The notes: generated by a model not told the origin, from the letters alone. DNA of 64,000 nucleotides from Actinomyces bovis (GCF_900444995.1 NZ_UAPQ01000009.1:1-64000); one strand, 5' to 3'. Shown: positions 50,938 to 62,183, numbered from the stretch's first letter. Translations and numbers: made by a program.

Positions 50938-51942
50938 TCAGGCACCCCAGGTGAGGCCGGGGGTACGCACCGGGGCGTCCCAGAGGCGCAGCAACTCGTC
51001 GTCAGTACGCAGCAGGGTTAGGGAGCAGCCCGCCATATCCAGGCTGGTGATGTAGTTGCCAACCAGGCTGCGCTCAACCTTTACACCTGCCTCCTCCAGC
51101 AGCTTGGCCACCTCTGCGTACATAACGTAGAGCTCGATCAGCGGGCTGGCACCCATGCCGTTGAGGAAAGCGATGACGCCGTGCCCCTCACCGGCAGGCA
51201 ACTCCGCGAGAATAGGCTCCACTAGGCGCTTAGCGATCTCGCTGGCGGGCTGGACCGGTTCGCGGTGACGGCCCGGCTCCCCGTGGATACCGATGCCGAT
51301 CTCCATCTCCGCCTCGGGAAGATCAAAGGAGGGCTTGCCATTGGCTGGGACGGTGCAGGAAGTCAGTGCCATTCCCATGGAGCGTCCGTTGTCTGCCACG
51401 CGCTGCGCGATCTGGCGGACTTCCTCTAGGTCCTTGCCCTCCTCCGCGGCAGCACCCGCGATTTTCTCCACCAGCACGGTCACCCCCACGCCGCGGCGTC
51501 CCGCAGTGTAGAGAGAATCCTCCACAGCGACGTCGTCGGCAGTGACCACAGTGGCCACCTGCGTGCCGGACTCGGCAGCCACAAGCTCCGCAGCCATTTC
51601 AAAGTTCATGACGTCGCCGGTGTAGTTCTTGACGATGTGGAGCACGCCGGCGCCCCGGTCCACCGCAGCGGTGGCCGCTGCAATCTGGTCCGGCACCGGG
51701 GAGGTGAAAACCTCACCAGCGCAGGCGGCGTCCAGCATGCCCATGCCAACGAAGCCGCCGTGCAGAGGCTCATGCCCACTGCCACCACCGGAGACCAGCG
51801 CTACCTTGCCCTGCTCCTTGGGTACGGCGCGGTAGACGATGTGCTGCTCGGGGTCCACCTTGAGTGCCTGCGGGTGGGCTGCTGCCATGCCCTTGAGGGC
51901 GTCCGTGACTACGTCGTCGACGGCATTGATTAGCTTTTTCAT
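50938..51942 (-). CDS. dhaK: Dihydroxyacetone kinase substrate-binding subunit DhaK
   Basis: 334 residues. [20 protein letters not shown] is the first DhaK signature and [11 protein letters not shown] contains His220, equivalent to the His that binds dihydroxyacetone covalently in E. coli (His218). Order dhaK-dhaL-dhaM in one tight operon. TAGCGT (minus strand) lies 7 nt before the ATG, so the mRNA may be leaderless. Feeds dihydroxyacetone phosphate to glycolysis. Confidence 0.95.
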   Translation of the reverse strand: MKKLINAVDDVVTDALKGMAAAHPQALKVDPEQHIVYRAVPKEQGKVALVSGGGSGHEPLHGGFVGMGMLDAACAGEVFTSPVPDQIAAATAAVDRGAGVLHIVKNYTGDVMNFEMAAELVAAESGTQVATVVTADDVAVEDSLYTAGRRGVGVTVLVEKIAGAAAEEGKDLEEVRQIAQRVADNGRSMGMALTSCTVPANGKPSFDLPEAEMEIGIGIHGEPGRHREPVQPASEIAKRLVEPILAELPAGEGHGVIAFLNGMGASPLIELYVMYAEVAKLLEEAGVKVERSLVGNYITSLDMAGCSLTLLRTDDELLRLWDAPVRTPGLTWGA

Positions 51943-52075
51943 GGCGACAACGCTAACCCGGTGAGGTCACAGTCACACTCCCGTTGCGGAGAACTGTGCG
52001 GGGAGTGAACCTACGTGCACGCAGCGCAGCCACGACTGCGACATCATTTCATCAAGGTCTGCGTCCGCAGCTCTG

Positions 52076-52570
52076 TCAGGACGCTGGCGCAAGCACAATC
52101 GCCACTGCCCAATCGCCGTCATGGGTCAATGACACCAGCCAAGCGGAGCCCTCTGCTGCCGCCTGGCCCAGGCTGCCAGCCACGGCGCCAGCCACCTGAC
52201 CGCTTAGCCGCAGTGAGGGACGGCGCCAGCGGTCATTGATAACCTCGATCTCCTGCCAGTTCACAGCCTCAGGCGCGATAACTGGCGGCACTGAATGCCC
52301 CGCCTGCTGGTTGATGGCCTGGGACCAAGCCTTGATAAAGGCCTCCTTAGCCGCCCAACGCGCAGCAAGATGTTCAGCTTGCAGAGAGCCTCTTTCATCA
52401 GAGCGGCGCACGGCCTCACGCAACTCACGTGCCGTGAAAGCCCGCTCAGCAAAAACCGTGCCCGGAATAGTCAGTTGATGGGCCAGCGCCGGCACATTCA
52501 CCAGGTCCAGGCCCACCCCCGCCACTTCGGCAGGCAACTGCGGCAACTGTGGTTCCTGCACACCCACCAC
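52076..52570 (-). CDS. acpS: Holo-ACP synthase (phosphopantetheinyl transferase)
   Basis: 164 residues from a GTG. GVGLDLVNVPALAHQL carries the Asp metal ligand, ERAFTARELREA the FT-x-x-E motif, and AARWAAKEAFIKAWSQ the Glu-Lys catalytic region. It transfers 4'-phosphopantetheine to Ser1856 of the adjacent FAS-I ACP domain. The tight location downstream of fas supports this. Confidence 0.92.
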   Translation of the reverse strand: MVGVQEPQLPQLPAEVAGVGLDLVNVPALAHQLTIPGTVFAERAFTARELREAVRRSDERGSLQAEHLAARWAAKEAFIKAWSQAINQQAGHSVPPVIAPEAVNWQEIEVINDRWRRPSLRLSGQVAGAVAGSLGQAAAEGSAWLVSLTHDGDWAVAIVLAPAS

Positions 52571-52583
52571 CTAAGAAACTGCT

Positions 52584-52657
52584 TGCTCGCGAGGCCAGAG
52601 CACCGGCTTCCCTATCTTCCGATTGGTCAGCATAACGATGTCCCGGCCTCGCGAGCA
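52584..52657. repeat. Inverted repeat between fas and acpS
   Basis: TGCTCGCGAGGCC (52584-52596) and GGCCTCGCGAGCA (52645-52657) are perfect inverted repeats with a 48-nt loop, immediately downstream of fas. It may be a transcription attenuator or terminator; no T-run is visible. Confidence 0.6.
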
Positions 52658-52666
52658 TTGATGAGG

Positions 52667-55600
52667 TCAGTAGGTGCCGTCAGCACCTAGACGGGCAGTC
52701 GGGTCCAGCAGCATCGCTGCCTCAACCTCGTGCGGGTCACGATCCACCGTAGCCTCGCCCAAACGGCGTCCCTGCACCTGTTTGAAGAAAGGCGCCCGGC
52801 CAATCATGGCGGCCCGACGGCGCCGAGTACCGGCAGCCAAGCGGTCATTGGCGCGGGCCAGCCAGCGGCTAACCGCCTCCTCGCCACCTTGCTGGCGCAG
52901 CGCCGCCTCGAAGGCGCCGGGGTGGACCATGGCAATCAGGCCAGAGACGTGTCCGAAGCCCAAGCTGGTGAGCAGACCAGCGCGCACCGGGCCAGCGCCC
53001 GGCACCCGACCGCCTACGCCACCGCGGCCAGCCAGACGCATCGGCGTGCGCGGCCACACCCAGAAGACATCCTTCTCCAGGGGCGCATCCACCACGTCCA
53101 AGCTGGCATTGCCCGGCACCAGGCCAGTAGCCAGGATCTCCGTCAGACCCGCCACCTGGAACACGGCGGCACCACCCTTGGCGTGGCCGGTCACCGACTT
53201 CTGGGACACAGCCACTAGCGGGTTGCCTTCAGTGCGGCCCAGGGCTCGGGCCAAACGAGTGTGGAGCTCTGACTCATTGGGGTCATTGGCCTTGGTGGAG
53301 GTGTCGTGTTTGGAAACCACGGCGATGTCGTCGGCCTCCACCCCCAGGGCAGCCAAGGCTCGAGCCAGCCGCGACTGCTGGCCACCCCGACCGGCGCCTA
53401 GGGCGCCTAGGCCCGGGGCAGGGATGGAAGTGTGGGCACCATCGGCGTAGGAGGAGACGAAGCCGACCACCCCGGCCACCGGGAGGCCCAGCTCAGCTGC
53501 CACGGTCGCCCGGGCCAGGATCACGGTGCCGCCACCCTCGGCCTCCACGAAGCCGCCACGACGGCGGTCATTCGCGCGGGAGAAGTGACGGGCGGAGATG
53601 CCCTTGCGGTACATGGCAGCTGCCTCAGCAGTGGCATTCATATTGCCGAAGCCCACCACCGATTCGATGGAGATGTCGTCAATGGCGCCAGCAACTACCA
53701 CATCCGCCTTGCCTAGGGCGATCTTGTCCCAGCCTTCCTCAATGGAGACAGCAGCTGTAGCGCAGGCCGAAACCGGCTGCACCATGGAGCCGTAGCCGCC
53801 GATGAAGGACTGCATGACGTGTGCCGCCACCACGTTGGGTAGCGCCTCCTGGAGAATATCGCTGGGACGCTCCTCACCTAGCAGGCGCCCCACGAACATC
53901 TTGCGCATAGATTCCATGCCACCAAAGCCAGTTCCCTGAGTGGAGGCCACGTCACTGGGGTGCACAGCCTGCAAGAGCTCGGCAGGACTGAAGCCTGCAG
54001 AGAGGAAGGCATCCACGGCAGTTACCAGGTTCCAGGCAGCAATATTGTCCATGCCTTCAACCATGGCTGCGGGGATGCCCCAGCGGGCCGGGTCAAAGTC
54101 CTGCGGGAACTGGCCGCCCACAGTGCGGGACAGGGCTGCGCGGCGAGGCACTCGCACCAAGGAGCCAGACAGGCGGGTGACCTGCCATTCGCCGGTGGGA
54201 GCACCCTCCACTACCTCCGGGGCTACACGGGTGTGCTCCGGGTCGGCGGCCTCAAGCGTGCGGGCAGTGGCCTCGTCGGAGACGGTGAAGGTGATGTCCT
54301 TCTCCAGGTAGACGGGCACGTCCTCCTCGGCGATGGTGGCGATGACGCCATCGTCAACGAACTCGCGGATGCCGCAGCGGGCAGCTACCTCATCGGCGTA
54401 GCGTTCGGCGATCTCCGACTCGTCCACCAGCTCGCCGTCGACGTCGTACCAGCCAGCCTTGGGGCTGTCCTGCCAAGTGAGCAGCCCCATAGCCCAAGCG
54501 AGCTCCAGGGTGCCGGCGGCCGTGAGAGACACCGCCTCACCACCGCTCATACCCAGCTCGGCCTCACGACGGGTGCGGCCGGATCCCCAAGTGGAGACCT
54601 CACCGGTGGAGACGACAACCACCATGTCCTCCAGCTCAGCCTTGACCTCGCCCCAGTCAGGGGCGGTGGGCTGAGTGGGCACAGCCGGGCTAGGCAGTGC
54701 CTTGATGGTGGGGACAGTCTCGGCTTCAGCCGACGTGGCTGGCATGGTGGTAGCAGCCCGCTCACGCAGCGCCACCAGATCCACGCCTTCACCCAAACCA
54801 CCGGTGAAATCAGCCTGCAAGGGGGCCTGAGCGGCCTGTTCCCGGAGCTGCGGCGTGCACAGAGTTAGCAACTCGGTGGCCATCTCCGCGGTGGACCAAG
54901 TGCGCACCCCAGCTGCCTCGACGGCGGCCACGAGCGGGTCGTTGCCACCCATGAGGCCGGTGCCCCGCACCCAGCCGATACGCGGGTGGGCCAGAGTGAC
55001 GCGGTGCGACCAATTCTTCTCCGAGTGCCACCGGTTTACCACCGCATCCAGGGCGGACTTAACCTCACCGTAAGCGCCGTCGCCACCGAAGATGCCGCGG
55101 TTAGGTGAACCCGGCAGAACGACGTGCAGGCGGTGGTCCACATGCGTGTCAGTGCCAATGGTGGACAGGGCAGCAATGGTGCGCTCCACACTCCACAGCA
55201 GCAGGCGGGTCTGAGACTCTGCTGCCGGACCGGCATCAGCCAAGCTCCCCATGACGCGCGGTGCAGCGAAGGGGAAGAGCAGAGTGGGCACCAGGGCTTC
55301 CTTAACCAAGGTGGAGACACCGCCGGCAGTAACCACTTGCTCATTGCCAACCCAGTCGGCCAGGGCATCCACATCCCGGTAGGAGGCGAGGTTGGCGGGC
55401 ACGATCCACAGGCGGGCGCCAGCGCTGGCGTGCTCCCGGAAGAGCTTGGTGGCAAATGCCAGGCGCTCGTGGCTCAGGCGCGAGCTAGTGGCCACAACGG
55501 TGGCGCCGCCCGCGAGGAGTTCTCCAGTGACAGCAGCGGCAATGGAGCCGGGAGCCACCCCCGTGACTACCGCAACATCCTGCGCCCAGCGGGTGGTGGC

Positions 55601-58600
55601 GTCGCCAGCCTCGGCCTTACGGCCTGCGGCCTGGCTAATGGCCTCAGCGAGTTCAGCGCGAGCACCGGCATCGGCCAGCTGGCTGGAGCGCAACTGCTTA
55701 GCCCACCAGGCGGCCTGGTCAGCTACGGCCTGTCCCAGCCCAGTGAAGCGCTCAGCGGGCAGCAGCCGGCGGGCCTCATCCAAGGAGGTCTCCCCGTTGC
55801 CTAGACGCGCTAGATCCTCACGAGCGGTGGCCCAGCGGTCGTCAATGAGCACAGCCTGCTCCGGGTCGAAAGCTGGCGTAACCGACTTCAGCCAGCCCGC
55901 ACCAAGCTCAGCATCCACGGCAGCAACCAGCATCCGGGTGGAAGCGGCCTCATCAGCGGCGTCAGCAGCCAGGTGCGCGGGCTCGGTTAGGCCCAGCGCG
56001 CTGAGTACGGTGCGGGCTGTGGTGGCCAGGACTCCTTCTTCACCGGTGACAGCGGCCGCGAAGGCGTCCAGAGCGGCGGAGTCCACCACGGCTCCACCGG
56101 CACCACCTGCAGCGCTGGCCTTGGCGACAGCTATGCCACGCTCGCTGGCCACAGCCTGGACGGCGGCGTCGATAAGGGCGTCTACGGCGGCGGCATTGGT
56201 GGCCGGGGCCGAGGAACCCAGCGAAGCTAGGTCTTCTCCACGCATGGAGGCGCCCTCACGGGTGCCTAGCACCAGAGCGGCGGTCACGTGGGAAGCCCAG
56301 CCTGCGCCTAGTCCCCAGGTGCTCTTGACCCGCTCGGCTACGCGGTTTACGCGCACGCCGGAGGGGCCGAAGACGCGGCCTAGGCCGGTGCGGACGGCCT
56401 CGGTTAAGACTGGGCCGAAAGGCTTGTAGCCGGGGGCGCCCTTGGCCACGGTGGCGGCCAGAGCCGTCATATCGGCGTCGGCGGCGCCGTCGATGCTGGC
56501 AAGCTGGAGCTCAGTACCCAGGTCCATAAGGAGCTGGTTGCGTCGAGAAGAGACACCGTTGGTGAGAGTCTCAGTGGTGTCGGTAGCGCCGATCTGCTCG
56601 GGGCGAATCCGGGCGGAGTGAGCCAGCAGGAAGGTCAGCGCATCGGTGGCGCTGTACTCCAAGTCCTCAACTGGGCCGGTGGCTGCGGCTGCAGCCGGAG
56701 CGGCAGGTGCCGGAGCCGAAGCCGCTTCAGCTGCCTCGGCAGCAGGGGCGGCCTGCGGCGTCGCCTCTGGGGCGGGGCTAGCCTCAGCCGTCTCCTCCAC
56801 CAGCGGTTCGAGCTCCTCGACGGCGGAGTCAGTGTCCGTGGCAAGTACTCGGGCTTCGTCACGGCGGGCGTTGTAGACCACGACCTTGCGTCCCGCGTGG
56901 GCAGGCAAGCGCAGGGTCTGGCTGGCCAGGTTGGCAAGGGTCGGAGAGGCAGCCAAGCCCATCTCGACCACCTGCTTGATGCCCAGACCCCCTTCAGCGA
57001 TTGCCTTGAAGAGCACGTCCTGGGTTTCGATCCAGCGCACCGGAGAAGCAAACTGCCAAGCCAACAGCTCCACCAGCAGCACCCGGGCCAGGGCGGTCGG
57101 GCGGGCAGACCAGGACTCCCAGTCAGCCAGCAGCTCTCGCACCGGCTCGGAGGGAACCACCTCGAGGATTGCCTGTGCAAAGTCGCGGCTCAGCTCAAAT
57201 GGCCTGGCCACCAAGTTAGGCACGTAGTGTCCTTCAAGGCGGGCAACGTCAAGGTCCTGGGGTACCAGGGAGAGCAGGCGTTCACGGAACTCGGGCACGC
57301 CGGGGCGCAGCACCTCAGAGTGGAAGGGCACATCGATGCCCGGCACATACATGAAGGGGTTCTTGCCTCCACGGGCCTCGGCGCGGGCACGCGCATCTGT
57401 AGCCAAAGCCTCCAGGCCCTCATTGGTGCCTGCGATGGCGTACTGCACACCGGCCAGGTTGTAGTTGACGATCTGCAGGAACTCACCGGTGCGCTCAGAA
57501 ACCTCCTTGACGTAGGCCTCTACTGCCTCCGCCTTGATACCAGCCTGGTTGGGGCGCAGAGCACCCATGCGGTAGCGGGAGGCTCCGTGCTCATCGCGCT
57601 CCACCAGAGTGTGCATGGTGGAGCCGCGCTGGAAGACGATGGAGATGGTGGTCTCCACCGGCATGACGCGCCCATAGGCAGACAGGGCCGTGTACTCCCC
57701 CAGTGAGTGCCCAGCGAAGGCTGCTCCCTCTACGAGCGCGCCGGCCTCAGCCAGGCGGGCGGTGGTGGCCATAGCAACCGTGGCCAAGGCGACCTGAGTG
57801 AACTGGGTCAGGTTCAGCAGCCCCTCAGGGTGGCGGTAGGTCACGCCCCGGGCGGTCATTTCAGTGGGGTTGTCACGCACCAGGGCAATCACGGAGAAGC
57901 CAAGCTCAGCGCGGGTGTGGGCGTCGGCCCGCTCCCAGACCTCACGGGCAGCCTTAGAAGCATTCATCTCGTCCAGTCCCATGCCCTGGGTCTGGATGCC
58001 CTGGCCGGGGTAGACGTAGGCGGTGGGCTCAGGCTCGGTAACGGCGGTTCCACGGGAGACGACCTCGCCGTCAACTCGGCAGGTCACCTCGATGAACTGT
58101 CCGCCACCGCGCACCAGGCCGGTGCGCTCCACGGAGACCTCTACCTCGTCCAGCAGCTCAACCGTGCCGTGCATGGTGTAGGTCCAGCCAATCAGGCGGG
58201 CGCCAGGAGTACCGTCAGCGGCAGCGGAGGCTGCAACCTGCTGAGCTGTGGCGGATAGCCACATGCCGTGGACCAGCGGCGCCTGCATGCCCGCTACTTT
58301 GGCGGCATGGTAGCTGGTGTGGATGGGGTTGAAGTCTCCGGTCACTCGGGCAAAGGCCGTCATATCGGCGGGGGCGGTGACGCGCACGCGGCGCAGCAGG
58401 CGCCGGGCGGCGGGCACGGTTTCGCGGCCAGTGCCCCCAGCGAGCTCGGGAGCGGAGGGCACAGCGGTGCCCTGGGCCCGGCCCCGGATGGCGAAGCGTT
58501 CGCGCATCAGCGCCACCAACTGGCCCGTGGCGACGTCGGCCAGCTCTAGGCGCACATCTACGACACGCCCGGCGCTGGACTCCTCAAGCGCCGCGACCCA

Positions 58601-61600
58601 GCCGTCCACCTGGACCTGGGCCTCTGGCCCGGCCCATGCAGATAGCTCAGCCAAAGGAAGTCGCAGGTCAACGGTGTGGTCTAGGTGTACCGCACCCAGC
58701 AGGCCCTCAATCAAGGGCATGCCATCTTCGACGACGCTTCCCAGGGCCGCGTAGACCACCGGCCAGCAGGGGCCGAGCAGCGCGTCAGGCACCAGGGCTG
58801 CGGCGCTAAGGCTGGCGGGCAATGCGTCAGCGGTAACAGCGGCGTGGTCGGCGCCAAGCGTATCTGCCAGCGTGAAGCGAGCGTGCACAGTGCCGAAAGG
58901 CTGGGTTACAGGATGCCCTAAAGCATCCTTGGCATCCGGCTGGGCCGCCACGACCGCTGGCAGTTGCTCGACTAGATCACCGGTGATCGACACGGCCCCC
59001 ACGCCCGCAGTGGTGCGCAGCAGGTCGTTCATGGTTTCGGGTACGCGCGTCGGGTCTACCAAGGGTACGGCGCCGTCGCTAGAGCGCTGTAGACGCAGGG
59101 GTACCACCAGGCGTCGTACCGCGTGGATCTGGTCTCCGCCGGGGGTCTGATCCCAGTGGGTGTCTAGGTGGATATCTAGGTCGTAGGCGTCGGCGGCGAC
59201 GTCGGGCCGGTGGGTGACGGTGTAGGCGGCCGGGTCCAGGACTCGGGCAGGGTTGGTGGTCAGGTGTCCGTTCCACAGCACGTGGGGGGCGCAGCGGACC
59301 AGTTCGTCAGCGTCGGCCACCGGGCGGGCCTGCGCCCCCAGGCCACAAGACAGGCGGCTTGCAGCCTGCTGCTCGGTTGCCCCGGCAGCCTGCAAGGCCT
59401 CCACAGCGGCGGTTTCGAAGCGCCCCAGCAGGTCTCCGATGGGCTCGTTCACAGTGGTGATGCCAGCCACGGACACCGGGCCGGGGATGATACGGACCTG
59501 GTCAGCGGTGTAGCGGGGGTCCTGAGACTGCCAGAGGGAGTCAGTGCCCCACCAGCGCAGGATATCGGCGTCGACCACAGGCACGAAGGGCACGGGCTTG
59601 GGGTGCTTGCGGCACAGATCCACGAACCAGGCTGCATCACTGGGCTCCACCAGCACGGTGGCGGCCGCCGGGTATGCCTGTGCCAAGGAGGCTAGGGCGG
59701 CGTCGGCGTCTAGCACTGCGGCGTGGTCTGCGAAAAGCGTGGGAATTTCGCCGGTGTCAGCGGTGGCCAGGCGGGCCTCCACACGGTGCAGCAGGTCCAG
59801 GAAACGGTCGTACCAGCCCTCGTCGGCCCAGTCGGCTTCAGTTGCGGCGCGGCCCTCGTGGGGGGCGACGCATAGCTCGGCGTAGCGGGTGGCCCACTGT
59901 TGGTAGGTCATCTTCTCCACGTCGCCGAAATAAGGCTTGGCGGTCTTGGCTAGGGCTGCAATCATCTCCTCGCGGTGGGCAGCCATAGTGGCCTCGTCTC
60001 CAGCAAGCTCCTGGATGAGGCGGGAGGCACGGGCGGAAGAGTTGTCGATCTCGTATAGGTCAGCCCGCAGGTGAGACAGGCCGGAGGTCATGCCACCCTG
60101 GGAGGCGCCGGAAGCCACCCAGCCACCGTCGCAGGAGGGGTCGGTTCCCGGAGTGTCCACGAGGAGTTGTTTAACGTCCTCGTTGGTTTTGGCTTCCAAA
60201 GCGGTCATTGCGGCTGTGCCCACCATGACGCCGTCCACGGGCGCGGCAGGAGTGCCATAGGGCAGGGCCCAACGGCCAGTTAGATAGTCAGCGGCTCGCT
60301 CAGGAGTGCCGATGCCGCCGCCGACCACCAAAACCACGTTGCTGGCCTGGCGCACAGCGTCGTAGGTGGCCAGGAGCATGGTGTCCAGGTCTTCCCAGGA
60401 GTGGTGGCCACCGGCGTGGCCATCTTCCACCTGCATGATGACCGGGGCGTCTGGCACCTGCTTGGCGATAGCTAGCACCTGGCGGATCTGGTCCACGGTG
60501 CCGGGCTTGAAGGCCACATAGGGGAAGCCTTCTGCGTGGAAGCGCTTTAGGAGGGCCACGGCCTCATCTAGCTCAGGGATGCCGGCGGAGACCACGATGC
60601 CGTCCACGGGGGCCCCAGAACCCCGCGCCTTGGACAGCAGGCGCTGAGCACCCAGGTGCAGGTTCCACAGGTAGCGGTCCATGAACATAGCATTGAAAGC
60701 TGCGGTGCGGCCTGGCTCCAGGAGGCGCTGCAAGCCCTCAAGGTTGTGCGCCAGCACCCCCGGGGTGACCTGGCCGCCGCCGGCCAGCTCAGCCCAGTAA
60801 CCGGCGTTGGCAGCTGCCGCCACGATCTCGGGGTCAACTGTGGTGGGGGTCATGCCTGCTAGCAGGACGGCGGAGCGACCTGTTAGGCGGGTAAAGGCGG
60901 TGTCCAGGGTGAGGCGGCCGTCAGGCAGACGGGTCAGCTTCGGGGCGAAACGGGCACGGTCCACGGTGGGGGTGGGTGCGGCCCCCTCCCGCAGCAGGTC
61001 GTCTAGGGCAGCAGCAGTGCCTGCCGGCACGACTGCTGCGCCGGTGCCCGCAAGCACTGCCTCGGTCAGGCGGCTCAGCACATTGCCGGGACCTAGGTCC
61101 AGCACCAGGCGAGGCTGGCCGGGGGCATCCATGGCTTTGTGGACGGTGGCAGGCCAGTCCACCGGGTCGATCAGCACGGCTGCGGCTAGATCTCGGGCCA
61201 GCGCGGTGTCCAGGCCGCAGCGGTCTGCCCAGGTGACGACGTCGGTGACTGCCTGGGCCAAGAGCTCGGTGTGGAAGGGCACGGAAGTGGCCAGGTATTC
61301 AGTTACCGGCGCCAGCACGGCGCCGCCCCGACGACGGTCCTTGCGTTCCTGGGCGCTACGGGCAGCAGCCTGCTCCAGGGCGGCAACAACGAGTTCCAGA
61401 TCCGCGGGGCGGCCAGAAAGGATATGGGCGGCCCGGCCATTAGTAACGCCTACGCTTACGCGGGCAACTGCAGGGACTCTGGCGAGCACACGGTCCAAGA
61501 TCGTGCGGGTGACCCCGCGGACGGAGAGCATTGGGGTGGCGTCACCGCTGGTGGACAGTCCGGCGCGGGCGGTGGTGCGGGCTGCTGCCGCACCGATTAG

Positions 61601-62116
61601 GCGCGCCAGGGCGTGCACCTGCACCGCGTCTGTAGTGGAACCGGCAGCCTTTGCGGCCTCAGAGCATTCCGTTCCCAGGGCCTCCAGCAGGGCTACTCCT
61701 AGCACTCCCTGGGAGTGGCCGATTGCTGAGGCGGGAGCATGCTCGGTCAGGTTCAGCCCCAACTCGGCCAGCGATACCAGGATCGCGTGCTGGGCTAGCA
61801 GGATGCCCGGCACGGATACATCAGCCGTGTCTGCGGCTGCAGCGCCCGTGGGGGCGGGGCTAGCAGGCTCGGCATTATCGTCCAGCAGTCTCAGGCCGCG
61901 TGGGGTGATGGTGAGCAGGTCGGTGGCTACGGGGGCAAGACGTGTGGCCACGGCGGCGTCGAGTTCGCGCAGCATGCCGCTTAGGGAGCGGTCCGTGGAG
62001 ACCAGCTCGCGCAGAGTCTGCCGCCAGGGGGTGGCCTGGCCGCCGAAGGCGAGCACGTAGGGCTCTCCGGCGGTCAGGCGCGCGAAGGTCGTCTTGGGGG
62101 TGGGGGTGGCGGTCAT
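52667..62116 (-). CDS. fas: Type I fatty acid synthase
   Basis: 3149 residues in one frame, with GGAGAAG before the ATG. Domain order matches mycobacterial FAS-I: acetyl transferase (GHSQG, Ser135), enoyl reductase (from about 400, SAVLLAGMTPTTVD, FMN region near 600), dehydratase (hot-dog, about 1230-1300, DFNPIHTSYH), malonyl/palmitoyl transferase (GHSLGEY, Ser1471), an Ala/Pro-rich linker (1775-1820), ACP (GVSSRRNQ, Ser1856), ketoreductase (about 2180, VTGVAPGSIAAAVT), and ketosynthase (SACATAAVS, Cys2785, plus SKHDTSTKANDPNESE). Makes long-chain fatty acids de novo from malonyl-CoA. Downstream of accD, upstream of acpS. Confidence 0.98.
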   Translation of the reverse strand: MTATPTPKTTFARLTAGEPYVLAFGGQATPWRQTLRELVSTDRSLSGMLRELDAAVATRLAPVATDLLTITPRGLRLLDDNAEPASPAPTGAAAADTADVSVPGILLAQHAILVSLAELGLNLTEHAPASAIGHSQGVLGVALLEALGTECSEAAKAAGSTTDAVQVHALARLIGAAAARTTARAGLSTSGDATPMLSVRGVTRTILDRVLARVPAVARVSVGVTNGRAAHILSGRPADLELVVAALEQAAARSAQERKDRRRGGAVLAPVTEYLATSVPFHTELLAQAVTDVVTWADRCGLDTALARDLAAAVLIDPVDWPATVHKAMDAPGQPRLVLDLGPGNVLSRLTEAVLAGTGAAVVPAGTAAALDDLLREGAAPTPTVDRARFAPKLTRLPDGRLTLDTAFTRLTGRSAVLLAGMTPTTVDPEIVAAAANAGYWAELAGGGQVTPGVLAHNLEGLQRLLEPGRTAAFNAMFMDRYLWNLHLGAQRLLSKARGSGAPVDGIVVSAGIPELDEAVALLKRFHAEGFPYVAFKPGTVDQIRQVLAIAKQVPDAPVIMQVEDGHAGGHHSWEDLDTMLLATYDAVRQASNVVLVVGGGIGTPERAADYLTGRWALPYGTPAAPVDGVMVGTAAMTALEAKTNEDVKQLLVDTPGTDPSCDGGWVASGASQGGMTSGLSHLRADLYEIDNSSARASRLIQELAGDEATMAAHREEMIAALAKTAKPYFGDVEKMTYQQWATRYAELCVAPHEGRAATEADWADEGWYDRFLDLLHRVEARLATADTGEIPTLFADHAAVLDADAALASLAQAYPAAATVLVEPSDAAWFVDLCRKHPKPVPFVPVVDADILRWWGTDSLWQSQDPRYTADQVRIIPGPVSVAGITTVNEPIGDLLGRFETAAVEALQAAGATEQQAASRLSCGLGAQARPVADADELVRCAPHVLWNGHLTTNPARVLDPAAYTVTHRPDVAADAYDLDIHLDTHWDQTPGGDQIHAVRRLVVPLRLQRSSDGAVPLVDPTRVPETMNDLLRTTAGVGAVSITGDLVEQLPAVVAAQPDAKDALGHPVTQPFGTVHARFTLADTLGADHAAVTADALPASLSAAALVPDALLGPCWPVVYAALGSVVEDGMPLIEGLLGAVHLDHTVDLRLPLAELSAWAGPEAQVQVDGWVAALEESSAGRVVDVRLELADVATGQLVALMRERFAIRGRAQGTAVPSAPELAGGTGRETVPAARRLLRRVRVTAPADMTAFARVTGDFNPIHTSYHAAKVAGMQAPLVHGMWLSATAQQVAASAAADGTPGARLIGWTYTMHGTVELLDEVEVSVERTGLVRGGGQFIEVTCRVDGEVVSRGTAVTEPEPTAYVYPGQGIQTQGMGLDEMNASKAAREVWERADAHTRAELGFSVIALVRDNPTEMTARGVTYRHPEGLLNLTQFTQVALATVAMATTARLAEAGALVEGAAFAGHSLGEYTALSAYGRVMPVETTISIVFQRGSTMHTLVERDEHGASRYRMGALRPNQAGIKAEAVEAYVKEVSERTGEFLQIVNYNLAGVQYAIAGTNEGLEALATDARARAEARGGKNPFMYVPGIDVPFHSEVLRPGVPEFRERLLSLVPQDLDVARLEGHYVPNLVARPFELSRDFAQAILEVVPSEPVRELLADWESWSARPTALARVLLVELLAWQFASPVRWIETQDVLFKAIAEGGLGIKQVVEMGLAASPTLANLASQTLRLPAHAGRKVVVYNARRDEARVLATDTDSAVEELEPLVEETAEASPAPEATPQAAPAAEAAEAASAPAPAAPAAAAATGPVEDLEYSATDALTFLLAHSARIRPEQIGATDTTETLTNGVSSRRNQLLMDLGTELQLASIDGAADADMTALAATVAKGAPGYKPFGPVLTEAVRTGLGRVFGPSGVRVNRVAERVKSTWGLGAGWASHVTAALVLGTREGASMRGEDLASLGSSAPATNAAAVDALIDAAVQAVASERGIAVAKASAAGGAGGAVVDSAALDAFAAAVTGEEGVLATTARTVLSALGLTEPAHLAADAADEAASTRMLVAAVDAELGAGWLKSVTPAFDPEQAVLIDDRWATAREDLARLGNGETSLDEARRLLPAERFTGLGQAVADQAAWWAKQLRSSQLADAGARAELAEAISQAAGRKAEAGDATTRWAQDVAVVTGVAPGSIAAAVTGELLAGGATVVATSSRLSHERLAFATKLFREHASAGARLWIVPANLASYRDVDALADWVGNEQVVTAGGVSTLVKEALVPTLLFPFAAPRVMGSLADAGPAAESQTRLLLWSVERTIAALSTIGTDTHVDHRLHVVLPGSPNRGIFGGDGAYGEVKSALDAVVNRWHSEKNWSHRVTLAHPRIGWVRGTGLMGGNDPLVAAVEAAGVRTWSTAEMATELLTLCTPQLREQAAQAPLQADFTGGLGEGVDLVALRERAATTMPATSAEAETVPTIKALPSPAVPTQPTAPDWGEVKAELEDMVVVVSTGEVSTWGSGRTRREAELGMSGGEAVSLTAAGTLELAWAMGLLTWQDSPKAGWYDVDGELVDESEIAERYADEVAARCGIREFVDDGVIATIAEEDVPVYLEKDITFTVSDEATARTLEAADPEHTRVAPEVVEGAPTGEWQVTRLSGSLVRVPRRAALSRTVGGQFPQDFDPARWGIPAAMVEGMDNIAAWNLVTAVDAFLSAGFSPAELLQAVHPSDVASTQGTGFGGMESMRKMFVGRLLGEERPSDILQEALPNVVAAHVMQSFIGGYGSMVQPVSACATAAVSIEEGWDKIALGKADVVVAGAIDDISIESVVGFGNMNATAEAAAMYRKGISARHFSRANDRRRGGFVEAEGGGTVILARATVAAELGLPVAGVVGFVSSYADGAHTSIPAPGLGALGAGRGGQQSRLARALAALGVEADDIAVVSKHDTSTKANDPNESELHTRLARALGRTEGNPLVAVSQKSVTGHAKGGAAVFQVAGLTEILATGLVPGNASLDVVDAPLEKDVFWVWPRTPMRLAGRGGVGGRVPGAGPVRAGLLTSLGFGHVSGLIAMVHPGAFEAALRQQGGEEAVSRWLARANDRLAAGTRRRRAAMIGRAPFFKQVQGRRLGEATVDRDPHEVEAAMLLDPTARLGADGTY

Positions 62117-62183
62117 CTGCTTCTCCGTCTGGGCTTGTTAGTTCTTCAGGAAGGTATTTGCTTGGGTGGCGGCTCAGGGCCGC